Shown here: positions 1-7,601 of the stretch, piece after piece
Numbering within the stretch: the first letter of the stretch is position 1
Layout of the letters: each line of letters begins with the position of its first letter
IMG/VR virus record: IMGVR_UViG_3300033143_003837
Coordinates: 1 to 33,533 of that record
DNA from: a virus
DNA: 33,533 nucleotides
Strand: one strand, 5' to 3'
Notes under the pieces: generated by a model
What the model saw: the letters and a program-made list of their open reading frames with translations, nothing else
Told to the model about the DNA's origin: nothing
Database searches by the model: none
Translations under genes and position numbers: made by a program

Positions 1-114
1 AATACTATACTTGGAGCCAAGCAATAACTATAAACAATCCATCTGCCACTGATAGTTCTTTTACTCTGAGTGGAAATGAAACAGCTAAATTTAAAGAAGG
101 TTGGAGGGTATTTG
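1..114. repeat. 114-bp terminal direct repeat, left copy
   Basis: These 114 bases are identical to bases 33420-33533. The open frame at the right end of the window continues unbroken through this copy into the tail gene that ends at 1952, so the repeat is best read as the overlap of a circular assembly. The non-redundant genome is then 33,419 bp. It could also be a real short terminal redundancy of a linear virion genome. Its lying inside a coding frame argues against an attachment site or transposon end. Confidence 0.93.
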
Positions 115-1952
115 ACTTCATTGACTCAGATCCTTCAATAGGTGATGAATATTTCTCCTATCTTATTCTTAAAGTAGTTTATGACTCTGATGAAGATGAG
201 ACTAATGTTTGGATGGATGAACTCTTCCATACTAATGAACCAGAAACTGTTTATGGAGATATAAACCTATCTACTACTCACGATAGTCATGAAACTGTTG
301 GTGAGCAGGAGATATACAATAAAAATATTTATAAGATACTTAATGACTGTAGAGATGTGTTGTTACGATTAGGTTTACGACGTGCTGATATACCTGTTGG
401 TTTGTATGAAGGTGATACTATGCCTGATTATTTTTCTCATAGTGAGCCAACACACGCAGAATTAATAACATATATAAATGAAAATGCTGCTAATTGGTAT
501 AGAGGAGAAGAGAATACTGGTAGTACAGTAACATGGACAGAAGAATTCTCTATTGCAATAGGAGGATTAACTGCTGGTGACACAAGCATAGAACAAACTG
601 TTTCTCATTGGGCAAAAGCCAGTATACTTTTAACTTTGCCATTTGATCTTAGAGGCACTTCAACAAAAATATACACATATATGAAAGCATATCCAGTCAT
701 TGCGGATAAAGGCCCAGGCATTACTTTGCCTATGTGGAGCGTAAAAGGAGTTCTTAATTTAGATTTGGACAGCCCTCCCGCATCATGGTTAGCAGAAAAG
801 CCATTTACAGAGTTTATCAGTTATGGAGTTGTAGAACTTGCTGACAATGCTAATTTAGACTTCTCTACTTATAACCCAGACGATGGCACTTATGACTTTA
901 GATACCTTGTCGATCAAGAATATGAATTCTTTCCCTCAGAATTTCTTGGAGGAGTTAATTTTCAGGAGAGTCAAGCTGTTTGTTCATTATATAATAGTAA
1001 CAATATAGCTATCTTACCTGATTTGGATGAGGTAGGTGAAGTATTTGGACGTGGATACGAGAGGGCTGATTATGGCCTAGAAGACTCATCTGCTGATACT
1101 ACACCTCCAGCAGGAGAACCTGAATGGGAGATAGAACCATACATTTATGCTAGAAATTATGATCCATCTGGGCAATCATTAACATTCTTTAAAGATGTAG
1201 AGCCAGAGTGGGGAATAAAAGCTAAAGCACAAATACAATCTGATCTACAAGGTAATGGCGTATTTTACATATTTGACTATAATCAACAAGATCCATCTTC
1301 TGAAACCCCAGTCTATCCTGACAAGATGGACTTAGAACAAATAGAGCAAGGATATGATGAGATACTCGACATGGGAGTAGGAGCTTCTCCTGGAGACAAT
1401 GACGATGCATGGTTAGCATTTGATAATTTTATAACTACTTGGCAAGCTACACTCAATAGTAGAGATAACGCTAGCCAATTTATAGGTAATCCAGATGACA
1501 ATTATAATACTCCAACAGATCCTATTCCTTTAGCATTTGGTTCACCTATAGAAGATCCATCTTTTGATTTAGGTGTTGTCCCATTTTTCCCTTCTGTAGG
1601 GAGATGGAAAACTGTTGAAGGACTGGGTACTAGTCCATTAGAAGAAACTTTTGATTTCGTAGACTATTATTGGGTGGCTACAGATTTGCCTTATACTGAT
1701 TATCCACAGTTAGAATTTAAAATAGAATATTTTTATATTGGCGCTCCTCTTCCTATCCCTGGATGGAATACCCTCTTCGACTACGGAGATGCTGTCCCAA
1801 CTCCACCAGCAGGTGCTCCAGCAGAGAGTAAGACAGCTGGGAACTACTGGATACCTACAGCAGATATACCAATGGTGGCTGCACCTGCATTTAGAATAAC
1901 ATTTAGAAATGCTAATCAAACAGAAGGTATGTCAATAGAGGATACACCTTAA
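1..1952 (+). CDS. Large tail protein, C-terminal part (gene crosses the contig join)
   Basis: This is the 3' part of a gene that starts at 31238 (TTG) near the right end. Codons here begin at base 3, and the frame is open from the window edge to the TAA at 1950-1952. With the right-hand part it gives one protein of 1377 residues. An internal ATG at 213 would give 579 residues, but there is no reason to start there because the frame continues upstream. The product is acidic, rich in Tyr, Trp, Asp and Pro, with no signal peptide, membrane segment or known catalytic motif that I can see. It sits directly after the tape measure and two tail-tip genes, which is the place of tail-tip or receptor-binding components. 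A structural tail role is inferred from position and composition, not from a recognised domain. Confidence 0.85.
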   Translation, partial: YYTWSQAITINNPSATDSSFTLSGNETAKFKEGWRVFDFIDSDPSIGDEYFSYLILKVVYDSDEDETNVWMDELFHTNEPETVYGDINLSTTHDSHETVGEQEIYNKNIYKILNDCRDVLLRLGLRRADIPVGLYEGDTMPDYFSHSEPTHAELITYINENAANWYRGEENTGSTVTWTEEFSIAIGGLTAGDTSIEQTVSHWAKASILLTLPFDLRGTSTKIYTYMKAYPVIADKGPGITLPMWSVKGVLNLDLDSPPASWLAEKPFTEFISYGVVELADNANLDFSTYNPDDGTYDFRYLVDQEYEFFPSEFLGGVNFQESQAVCSLYNSNNIAILPDLDEVGEVFGRGYERADYGLEDSSADTTPPAGEPEWEIEPYIYARNYDPSGQSLTFFKDVEPEWGIKAKAQIQSDLQGNGVFYIFDYNQQDPSSETPVYPDKMDLEQIEQGYDEILDMGVGASPGDNDDAWLAFDNFITTWQATLNSRDNASQFIGNPDDNYNTPTDPIPLAFGSPIEDPSFDLGVVPFFPSVGRWKTVEGLGTSPLEETFDFVDYYWVATDLPYTDYPQLEFKIEYFYIGAPLPIPGWNTLFDYGDAVPTPPAGAPAESKTAGNYWIPTADIPMVAAPAFRITFRNANQTEGMSIEDTP

Positions 1953-1964
1953 AGGAGAAATATT

Positions 1965-2060
1965 ATGAGCGGCTGTGGATGTGGTAGGACTAATAATAAA
2001 AGAAAAAAGTTAAAAAGAGAAATTCGAGAAAAGAATAGAATTAAAAGAGAGAGAAAATAA
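1965..2060 (+). CDS. 31-residue Cys/Gly then Lys/Arg-rich peptide
   Basis: A short frame begins 12 bases after the large tail gene, with a strong site (AAAGGAG at 1951-1957) at good spacing. It encodes a Gly-Cys-Gly-Cys-Gly start followed by about 22 residues dominated by Lys, Arg and Glu. Its stop TAA shares one base with the ATG of the next gene (TAATG), so translation is probably coupled. The ribosome site and the coupling support real expression. No function is recognised. The paired cysteines could bind a metal, and the basic tail could bind nucleic acid or be a short helix. Confidence 0.6.
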   Translation: MSGCGCGRTNNKRKKLKREIREKNRIKRERK

Positions 2061-3013
2061 TGGCAGATTTAAGATATATTAGTAAAAACTATAGAATAGA
2101 TATTCTTATTGACAAAAATGATATAGATAGTACTGACGTAGTACTTCTATATGATAATAATGATCCTAGTAATCCTACTTTATTAACTACTATAAACAGT
2201 GTAGAAACAGATGATGATCCTTCTTTTGGAGATTCATATCTTTTTTCTTATACTGCTGTAGCTAATAAACCTGGAGTATTCTCATTTTTCTACACGACAA
2301 GAGATCTCTCCAACAATGAGGGCAGTATAGCTTCTTCACTTTCTCAGGAAATATGTTTAACTCCTCAAGCGCCTAGTGTATTATTATTTGATGATTTAAT
2401 TTTTGGAGGAAATACTTCAGGAGATTTTAGTTCAGAAGAAGAGTTCCAAACAGTATTCCATTATGAGATTTCAAATATTTCAAATATAGAAATAGATGGT
2501 GACTACGCTATAGATGATACAGATATAGGAGTAGATACTCCGTCAGATGGAGACTACATCTATTATAGAACGTATACTAATACTACCTGCTCTACAGAGA
2601 GTGCTGACAGTGATGACTTAGCTATTGTTATAGATACATCTGTCCCATCTCAAGTACCTCTTGCAGATGCTACTAACGTATTCTTAGATAACTCTATTGA
2701 CGGATCATTTTTGCTGAGATGGAACTACAATGATCCTACAGGAGATCCTATTGATTCATTTAACATATATGTTGATAGTGATGGAGATCCTAGTGCGGAT
2801 AATTTTACTTTAGATGGCACTGCAAATTTCCATACTATTACAAACCAATTTACTTACACAACTACGACTAATCCTGATGGATTATTTGTTTATTACAAAA
2901 TCGTACCTGTCTCTGGTGTAAATGAAAGAGATAATGATGTTATTATTTCAGGGATTGCTGATGCAAACCCTCCAGTCGTAGTGAACCAAGAAATGACTTT
3001 AACAATACTTTAA
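2060..3013 (+). CDS. Beta-rich (Fn3/Ig-like) tail protein
   Basis: 317 residues, with no Cys cluster or membrane segment, rich in Asp, Ser, Thr and Tyr. The sequence falls into about three segments of roughly 100 residues (near 1-100, 100-195 and 195-310). Each has alternating hydrophobic strands and Pro/Asp turns; the third has the pattern of an Fn3 domain (FLLRWNYNDPTGDPIDSFNIYVDSD is its core, around residues 213-237, given here as a position guide). It starts on the overlapping stop of the 31-residue peptide and is the last gene of the rightward tail block, before a terminator-like hairpin. A role as a tail-tip appendage or adhesin is inferred from fold type and position. Confidence 0.6.
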   Translation: MADLRYISKNYRIDILIDKNDIDSTDVVLLYDNNDPSNPTLLTTINSVETDDDPSFGDSYLFSYTAVANKPGVFSFFYTTRDLSNNEGSIASSLSQEICLTPQAPSVLLFDDLIFGGNTSGDFSSEEEFQTVFHYEISNISNIEIDGDYAIDDTDIGVDTPSDGDYIYYRTYTNTTCSTESADSDDLAIVIDTSVPSQVPLADATNVFLDNSIDGSFLLRWNYNDPTGDPIDSFNIYVDSDGDPSADNFTLDGTANFHTITNQFTYTTTTNPDGLFVYYKIVPVSGVNERDNDVIISGIADANPPVVVNQEMTLTIL

Positions 3014-3015
3014 TT

Positions 3016-3088
3016 TTTGCCAATAGGCAAATTCTTTTCTCTCTCCTATGCGGATAGGTGCTTTTTTTATAGGCCTATCCGTATTTTT
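3016..3088 (+). terminator. Two hairpins ending the tail transcript
   Basis: First hairpin: TTTGCC (3016-3021), loop AATA, GGCAAA (3026-3031), followed by TTCTTTTCT. Second: CGGATAGG (3051-3058) paired with CCTATCCG (3074-3081) over a 15-base loop, followed by TATTTTT. The U-run lies only on the rightward side, so this would end rightward transcription from the tail genes. The loop of the second hairpin is long, so strength is uncertain. Confidence 0.55.
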
Positions 3089-3099
3089 AATAAAGGAAT

Positions 3100-3128
3100 A
3101 TATCTTTTTTTCTCGAAATAAAAGATAT
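3100..3128 (+). promoter_or_regulatory. Inverted repeat over the start codon of the sigma-like gene
   Basis: ATATCTTTT (3100-3108) and AAAAGATAT (3120-3128) form a perfect 9-bp inverted repeat around an 11-base centre. The right arm covers the first two bases of the ATG at 3127 and the only purine-rich stretch upstream of it. As RNA it would hide the start codon; as DNA it could be a dyad operator. No good Shine-Dalgarno site is otherwise present. Confidence 0.45.
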
Positions 3129-3732
3129 GAGAAAAGAAAATAAACATCCTAATAATATTGTACCTACTCAACATGATCTAGATATACTTGACATGGCCGT
3201 ATTTTCTTATATAAAAAAGTATACTAATCATGCATCTTACAATGATCTAATAGGTGATTCTTATATTAGACTAATAGAGATCCTAGAAGAATATGATCCA
3301 AGTAAATCTAATAACAAAGATGCTTATATCATTCTTAAAATAAAATGGCATCTTTCAGATCTCCGCAGAAAAAAATTTAAAACAAGAAGAAAAACCAAAT
3401 TAAAGATATATTCTCTTAATGACACCTTAGATGAAGAGAATGAGTACCTCATAATGTTAGAGAGTAGTGATAAAACTATGGAAGATATCCTTTATGAGCA
3501 ACAGATTGTTAGGATAGTTAAACAAACTTTTGGAAAGATAAAGAAAAAGCGAAAGAATGATTGGAGTGGTAGAGATATGTTTGATGCTCTTATGTTGAGA
3601 ATGGAAGGATATACCTACAAAGAGATAGGAAATATGACTGGTTATTCTGAAAGTAGAATTTCACAGATATTCTCTACTATAATTATGCCTAAGTTAGAAG
3701 AGGTTCGTAATAAGCTCTTAAATGCTCTGTAG
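3127..3732 (+). CDS. Sigma-70-like transcription factor (rightward)
   Basis: 201 residues, the size of a small sigma factor. Residues about 21-82 match region 2: a helix with YNDLIGDSYIRLIEILEEYD, then an aromatic and basic stretch ending in DLRRKK. Residues about 151-196 form a region 4-like helix-turn-helix (YKEIGNMTGYSESRISQIFS). A lysine-rich linker lies between them. Sigma factors bind host core RNA polymerase and redirect it to particular promoters; phage versions usually switch on middle or late genes. The gene follows the tail block after a terminator-like hairpin and so needs its own promoter or read-through. Its start codon lies in an inverted repeat. A sigma-like role is well supported; its target promoters are unknown. 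Confidence 0.8.
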   Translation: MRKENKHPNNIVPTQHDLDILDMAVFSYIKKYTNHASYNDLIGDSYIRLIEILEEYDPSKSNNKDAYIILKIKWHLSDLRRKKFKTRRKTKLKIYSLNDTLDEENEYLIMLESSDKTMEDILYEQQIVRIVKQTFGKIKKKRKNDWSGRDMFDALMLRMEGYTYKEIGNMTGYSESRISQIFSTIIMPKLEEVRNKLLNAL

Positions 3733-3803
3733 TGGATTTTATACTGTCCCTATGTAATTACACCTATTTCTTGAGATCGTGCCTGTATGCCTATGTGTTG
3801 GCC

Positions 3804-4745
3804 TTAGCCGTACCAACTGGGGTTATCTTTTACTATCTCTGCTTGTATTTCTTTAAACTTTCCTTTTATTCTTACTAAAAGATTATCTGCTGACTTATAA
3901 TCTTTTAGATTATATTTGTCTATTAGATCATTATATGAAAAACTATTAATGTTATGATCGTACCATATGTTATAATAATCTTTCCCCTTAAACCTCTTTG
4001 ATGACTCAGATTTTATGATACTTTTCTCTATAAATTTCTTTTTTATTATTTTCTGTAAATAATCTGCATCTAATTTTAGACTAGGATCTTCTTCCTTACT
4101 ATATGATATAGAAGTTACTAGACTATCATCTTCATCTTTATTTTCCGCATTAAGAGATCTTATTTTAAGTCCATTCTTAATATGTTTTGCTTGCTCTGTG
4201 CAATTATATTTACGCATTCCCCCATATTTTAGACTCAAAAAGAAAAATGCTCCCTCTGGAATTGAATCTTTATCTTTTTTTGCTTTCCATGCTCTGGCTG
4301 TTTCTAGTAGGCAAACCCACGCTTCCCCTATCATCTCATCTTTTTGTTTTCTAAATTTCCAGCAGTGCTTTGCTAAAGATATATGCATCCATTCGATTTG
4401 CTCTTCTGTAGGTTCTACTTTTCTTTCATCTAATCTATTCTGGAGGCATGTCTTGAAGGATGCGTATTTATTAATACTTTTGGACAGTCTATGATATGCT
4501 TTATTATATGGCTTGCGTTTTATAGATATCTCTTCTTTATGTTCTTCACGATATGCTTTATTATATTCTTTTCTTTTTATTTTAACTTCTGGTTTACTTG
4601 CCCATACCCTATTTCTCTCTCTTAATATTTCACCATTCTTTTTGTAATTTTCTTTTCTCTTTTGTGCAAGCTTCTCTTTATTTTTTAGGCGATAAGCTGC
4701 TGATACTTTTCTATTTTGTTCTTTTCTTTTATCTGAGTTAGCCAT
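3804..4745 (-). CDS. Sigma-like protein with basic endonuclease-type repeats
   Basis: 313 residues. Residues about 1-90 are a run of basic repeats with periodic YxxxNKEK/YNKAYxxx patterns, like the basic N-terminal segments found in many phage HNH and homing endonucleases. Residues about 119-181 resemble sigma region 2 (HISLAKHCWKFRKQKDEMIG followed by an EAWVCLLETA helix and a Phe-rich core). Residues about 258-305 resemble a region 4 helix-turn-helix. No HNH or GIY-YIG catalytic residues are present. The gene lies beyond the leftward operon terminator and starts at an ATG with no Shine-Dalgarno site, with only a TATA-like stretch (4749-4754) just upstream, so it may be separately transcribed. 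It converges on the rightward sigma-like gene. The sigma assignment here is weaker than for 3127-3732. Confidence 0.55.
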   Translation of the reverse strand: MANSDKRKEQNRKVSAAYRLKNKEKLAQKRKENYKKNGEILRERNRVWASKPEVKIKRKEYNKAYREEHKEEISIKRKPYNKAYHRLSKSINKYASFKTCLQNRLDERKVEPTEEQIEWMHISLAKHCWKFRKQKDEMIGEAWVCLLETARAWKAKKDKDSIPEGAFFFLSLKYGGMRKYNCTEQAKHIKNGLKIRSLNAENKDEDDSLVTSISYSKEEDPSLKLDADYLQKIIKKKFIEKSIIKSESSKRFKGKDYYNIWYDHNINSFSYNDLIDKYNLKDYKSADNLLVRIKGKFKEIQAEIVKDNPSWYG

Positions 4746-4763
4746 AGTTATATATCGAAATTT

Positions 4764-4809
4764 TTAAAAAGAAAAGCCAGCCAGAGCGGCTCTAGTGCTC
4801 TGACTGGCT
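4764..4809 (-). terminator. Strong leftward intrinsic terminator
   Basis: Read leftward, AGCCAG-T-CAGAGC pairs with GCTCTG-G-CTGGCT over a 9-base loop (arms 4804-4809/4797-4803 and 4775-4787), with the central T-G as a wobble pair, giving 13 paired positions. A TTTTCTTTTT run follows at 4765-4774. On the rightward strand the same position is an A-C mismatch, so the signal belongs to the leftward transcript. It closes the long leftward operon after the gene at 4842. Confidence 0.88.
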
Positions 4810-4841
4810 AAAGGAAAATAATCTTGGCTTAAGATTATTAA

Positions 4842-5372
4842 TTATCTTACTAAATTCTTCTTAGTAACTTCTTCCCAGTCACTAAGAATTTTATATACAT
4901 ATTGTGCAGGATGATCTTCATTTTGAGAATCTTTAACTGCTTTAGAACATATGTGAGAATATTCTGTAGAACCGATTACTCTATTATATGTTAAAATATA
5001 CGGGAACGTTTTTCCTTCTGGATCTGTATTTTTAAATACTTCCATACAAACATATAGATTACAACCTCCTGGATCGTCTATATTCCCTGTATATATTTCT
5101 TTTGTAAAGGGAGCTATATTATCCCTACTAACGTTCATCGCCACTTTTATTGTATCTTGTGTGTTAAAATATCTTCTGTCTATCTTATTCATTCTATCTA
5201 ATATTTTTTCTTGTACTTCTTTATCGTCATCTCCTTTTGTAACAACTACTTCCTCCTGTTTTAATTTAGCATTCTCAATATCTTTTTCTAATATCATAGT
5301 TATCATTTTCCTACCTTCAACTACTGTTCTTACTCTAAACATCTTTTTATCTTTATCATAATCAATAATCAT
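4842..5372 (-). CDS. Hypothetical protein, last gene of the leftward operon
   Basis: 176 residues, soluble and charged, with no recognised domain. The first ~36 residues (IDYDKDKKMFRVRTVVEG and onward) resemble the N-terminus of the 71-residue protein at 8129-8344 (IDHNKEKKMFRI...), suggesting a shared small domain used with two different tails. Residues 40-65 are highly charged; the C-terminal half is a mixed alpha/beta-looking segment with several Cys and Tyr. It has a strong AGGAG site (ATAGGAGAAAAGAA before the ATG) and is followed by the terminator at 4764-4809. Confidence 0.75.
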   Translation of the reverse strand: MIIDYDKDKKMFRVRTVVEGRKMITMILEKDIENAKLKQEEVVVTKGDDDKEVQEKILDRMNKIDRRYFNTQDTIKVAMNVSRDNIAPFTKEIYTGNIDDPGGCNLYVCMEVFKNTDPEGKTFPYILTYNRVIGSTEYSHICSKAVKDSQNEDHPAQYVYKILSDWEEVTKKNLVR

Positions 5373-5397
5373 TTCTTTTCTCCTATAATTTTATGAT

Positions 5398-5550
5398 TCA
5401 ATTCATTAGTTCTGACACATCTATGTCGGATTCGAGAATAAACGTCCATAGTTTATTATAGTCCTTCTCAAGCTTCTCAATGTATCTTGCTCTCTCTATC
5501 CTCTTATCTTTAATTATCTCGTCCATCCTCTTTATTGATATTTCTCTCAT
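5398..5550 (-). CDS. 50-residue helical peptide
   Basis: An ATG at 5550 with AAAGGAGACAAG upstream opens a frame of 50 codons ending in TGA at 5398-5400, 25 bases before the next gene's start. The product (beginning MREISIKRMDEIIKDKR) is strongly amphipathic and charged, likely a single long helix or coiled coil with an acidic end. Its ribosome site and fit between neighbouring genes make it likely to be expressed. No function is recognised. Confidence 0.65.
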   Translation of the reverse strand: MREISIKRMDEIIKDKRIERARYIEKLEKDYNKLWTFILESDIDVSELMN

Positions 5551-5647
5551 TTCTTGTCTCCTTTAGTTAGTTAATACTATCTGTTTCCAACACTACTTCT
5601 TAAATCCTTTTTATTTTTTATTTATTTTTATTTATCGGCAAATAATA

Positions 5648-5675
5648 TTATAAGTCTAATATCTCAAATCTATCT
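5648..5675 (-). repeat. 28-bp gene-end repeat, copy 2
   Basis: Matches 5966-5993 with one mismatch. Each copy encodes DRFEILDL and the TAA stop, at the ends of two otherwise unrelated genes. The two copies bracket the whole 5648-5953 gene. Confidence 0.9.
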
Positions 5676-5953
5676 TCTACTGGATCTGTCTTTTCATCTG
5701 CTATATGTGAGAACATGTAATTTATTTTGTTAACAGGATCTCCCCTTTTTAGTTGTTGTGGCACTCCATGCCCTGTCAGTGAATCATAAACACTTTCTGT
5801 AAGACTATTTATTTCTAAAAAAATGTTACTACATGTATACTCTTTATTATTACTCATTATCTTTGATCCTAACACAAATGGAGGTTTAACTCCTTCCTTT
5901 TGAATTTCATAAGTTAACACCATCGAGTCTTTTAGATCGATACCTCTTACCAT
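5648..5953 (-). CDS. Hypothetical protein with DRFEILDL tail, copy 2
   Basis: 101 residues, no known domain or membrane segment. It has an AAGGAGAAGGAA ribosome site before the ATG. Its last eight residues (DRFEILDL) and about 28 bases of DNA at its 3' end are nearly identical to those of the upstream gene at 5966-6337, although the rest of the two proteins is unrelated. It could have been inserted after the upstream gene with duplication of that gene's end, or the tail could be a shared functional peptide. Confidence 0.72.
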   Translation of the reverse strand: MVRGIDLKDSMVLTYEIQKEGVKPPFVLGSKIMSNNKEYTCSNIFLEINSLTESVYDSLTGHGVPQQLKRGDPVNKINYMFSHIADEKTDPVEDRFEILDL

Positions 5954-5965
5954 TTCCTTCTCCTT

Positions 5966-5993
5966 TTATAAATCTAATATCTCAAATCTATCT
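5966..5993 (-). repeat. 28-bp gene-end repeat, copy 1
   Basis: Near-identical to 5648-5675 (one base differs). It covers the last eight codons and stop of the 123-residue gene. Confidence 0.9.
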
Positions 5994-6337
5994 CTAACTG
6001 CTCCTATGTCATCCCTATTTTTCCTATACTCTTTTGGAATATTAGATATTCTTCTAAGTGACTTATCATCCCAAATATAAATATCTGGATCATCGATACG
6101 TATCTCCCTAGTCATCTTAGTGTATCTAACATAGGTATAAAGATCGAAAGCATCCTCAGATTTAGTCTGTATGCTAACTCTCAGCAAATCGAAGCCAATG
6201 TCAGCATTAGGTTCTTCTTCCCCTTGTAGGCAATCTGAGGGGCTGTACAGAGCTATATCGAAGTAGGACTTGTCTGTAGGTATATGTTTTGAAGTCCATA
6301 GCACATTTCTGACATATATTTTTACATAACTGCTCAT
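5966..6337 (-). CDS. Hypothetical protein with DRFEILDL tail, copy 1
   Basis: 123 residues, no recognised domain. It looks beta-rich in the first 100 residues, with a basic stretch (RRISNIPKEYRKNRDD) before the DRFEILDL end shared with the next gene. The ribosome site is AAGGAGAAAGAATA, a form repeated before several genes of this operon. Twelve bases separate its stop from the next start. Function unknown. Confidence 0.75.
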   Translation of the reverse strand: MSSYVKIYVRNVLWTSKHIPTDKSYFDIALYSPSDCLQGEEEPNADIGFDLLRVSIQTKSEDAFDLYTYVRYTKMTREIRIDDPDIYIWDDKSLRRISNIPKEYRKNRDDIGAVRDRFEILDL

Positions 6338-6354
6338 TATTCTTTCTCCTTTTT

Positions 6355-6410
6355 AATTCTCCCATTACCTTTGCAATTCTCCCATTACCTTTGCAATTCT
6401 CCCATTACCT
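6355..6410 (-). repeat. 20-bp tandem repeat, 2.8 units
   Basis: The unit on the top strand is AATTCTCCCATTACCTTTGC at 6355-6374 and 6375-6394, with a 16-base partial unit at 6395-6410. It overlaps the last codons and stop of the gene at 6385-6696. Because 20 is not a multiple of three, each extra unit shifts frame and brings a stop, so the repeat has grown into the intergenic space without lengthening the protein. Each unit carries a TAATG stop-start on the leftward strand. Confidence 0.92.
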
Positions 6411-6696
6411 CTATCGTTTTATCATTATGTTTTTTAATTTTCTTTATACCTACTAGATATCCGTGTCTATAATATGGTTCTCCAGAAGTTTTAATATTCA
6501 TACAAAGCTCAATTGATAATCCACTCTTTTTCATATTTTTTAATTCTTTTTTATATTTTTTATCTATTATAAAACTAACTGAAACAGGGCCATATTCTAA
6601 GAGGTAGGGGGTGACAGTCTCTATCATGGATTCTACCTCGATAGGTATCTTTTCTTTTCCTAAATAACTTTTTTGTACCATTTTTTCATTAACCAT
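6385..6696 (-). CDS. Hypothetical 103-residue protein
   Basis: 103 residues, basic C-terminal half, no recognised domain. The start ATG at 6696 overlaps the stop of the preceding gene by eight bases (ATGGTTAA), so the two are probably translationally coupled. The coding end lies inside a 20-bp tandem repeat: the last codons (MGELQR then stop) are one repeat unit. Function unknown. Confidence 0.72.
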   Translation of the reverse strand: MVNEKMVQKSYLGKEKIPIEVESMIETVTPYLLEYGPVSVSFIIDKKYKKELKNMKKSGLSIELCMNIKTSGEPYYRHGYLVGIKKIKKHNDKTIEVMGELQR

Positions 6697-7165
6697 TATT
6701 TTTCTCCTTTTCCAAAAAAATGTCTAAACTTTTTTTCATATTATTTACAACCTCTTGTAATACATCTCTTGCGTCTTCCATGCTATATTGCTTAGCAAAA
6801 GATTGTTCAATGTAGTATGCGTATGGCCTATATCTTTTATATTCATATTTAACATTCATTAAATCTATATTCAACATTACTACAGCTTGTGAGTCTCCAC
6901 TAACATCATCTGGCATCAGAGAATGCTTAATTAATATTTCATCTTTTTTAATAGTCTCTAACATAGAATATATAGAAGGAAGATTTCCTCTCACTATATC
7001 CTTCTGACTATTATAATAATCTTTTTTTGCTTCTTGTTTGACTATATTCTCAAAAGAAGATATATTATCCATTTCTCTACAGGTATCATCTATCGATTCC
7101 TTAAATTTCTTGGTTGCTACTGCTCCCCAATTTTTTTCTTTTATTATTCCTGTAAATTCATTCAT
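6689..7165 (-). CDS. Hypothetical helical protein
   Basis: 158 residues, mainly charged and predicted helical, with a Tyr-rich stretch around residues 110-122 (YEYKRYRPYAYYIEQ). No catalytic motif or membrane segment is seen. The ribosome site is AAGGAGAAAGAATT. The gene is coupled by overlap to the next gene (6385-6696). Its position in the leftward operon suggests an early-expressed accessory or host-takeover protein, which is inference from layout only. Confidence 0.72.
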   Translation of the reverse strand: MNEFTGIIKEKNWGAVATKKFKESIDDTCREMDNISSFENIVKQEAKKDYYNSQKDIVRGNLPSIYSMLETIKKDEILIKHSLMPDDVSGDSQAVVMLNIDLMNVKYEYKRYRPYAYYIEQSFAKQYSMEDARDVLQEVVNNMKKSLDIFLEKEKNNG

Positions 7166-7177
7166 AATTCTTTCTCC

Positions 7178-7525
7178 TTAAAATTCTTTAGTTAATTCTA
7201 AAATATCTTTTCTGGTACAGGGAAATACTTGAGTGCCACAAAGAGAATCTATAGTAGCTTTACAAAGTATAGTTTTATCATTTTTGTAAATAGTTATAGT
7301 CTTTTTTGATGGTATGTTTTTAGGGACATCAATATATACACTATGAATATTAAGTGTAAGCTCTTTGCCATCTCTAATAATATATCCTCTATCTACATAT
7401 CCTGTAGTCTCGTAGTCTCCACCTTCATATTCTATATATGGAGATATAGACAATGTTATCTCTGTGTATTTTACTTCTTCCCATTTATAAGATATCATTC
7501 CTGCACTTGTAGTTAAATCTTTCAT
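7178..7525 (-). CDS. Hypothetical beta-rich protein
   Basis: 115 residues with alternating strand-like stretches (TLSISPYIEYEGG; ELTLNIHSVYIDVP; KTITIYKNDKTILCKATI) and two cysteines near residues 96-104. No recognised family. The ribosome site TAGGAGAAAGAATT matches those of neighbouring genes, and 12 bases separate it from the next gene. Confidence 0.72.
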   Translation of the reverse strand: MKDLTTSAGMISYKWEEVKYTEITLSISPYIEYEGGDYETTGYVDRGYIIRDGKELTLNIHSVYIDVPKNIPSKKTITIYKNDKTILCKATIDSLCGTQVFPCTRKDILELTKEF

Positions 7526-7601
7526 AATTCTTTCTCCTATTTGTAATATTTTTCTTTTCTATTATCTCTGTTTCTGACTATCTTTTTTAATCCCTCTAAA
7601 A

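Noticed and set aside
1-114. Terminal direct repeats as attachment sites or a mobile element boundary
   Set aside because: The repeat lies inside one continuous coding frame and the copies are at the exact window ends, which is what a circular assembly gives.
213-1952. Separate 579-residue gene starting at ATG 213
   Set aside because: The frame is open upstream to the window edge and joins the frame from 31238 across the overlap.
6355-6410. CRISPR-like array
   Set aside because: The 20-bp units are directly tandem with no spacers, and there are no cas genes.
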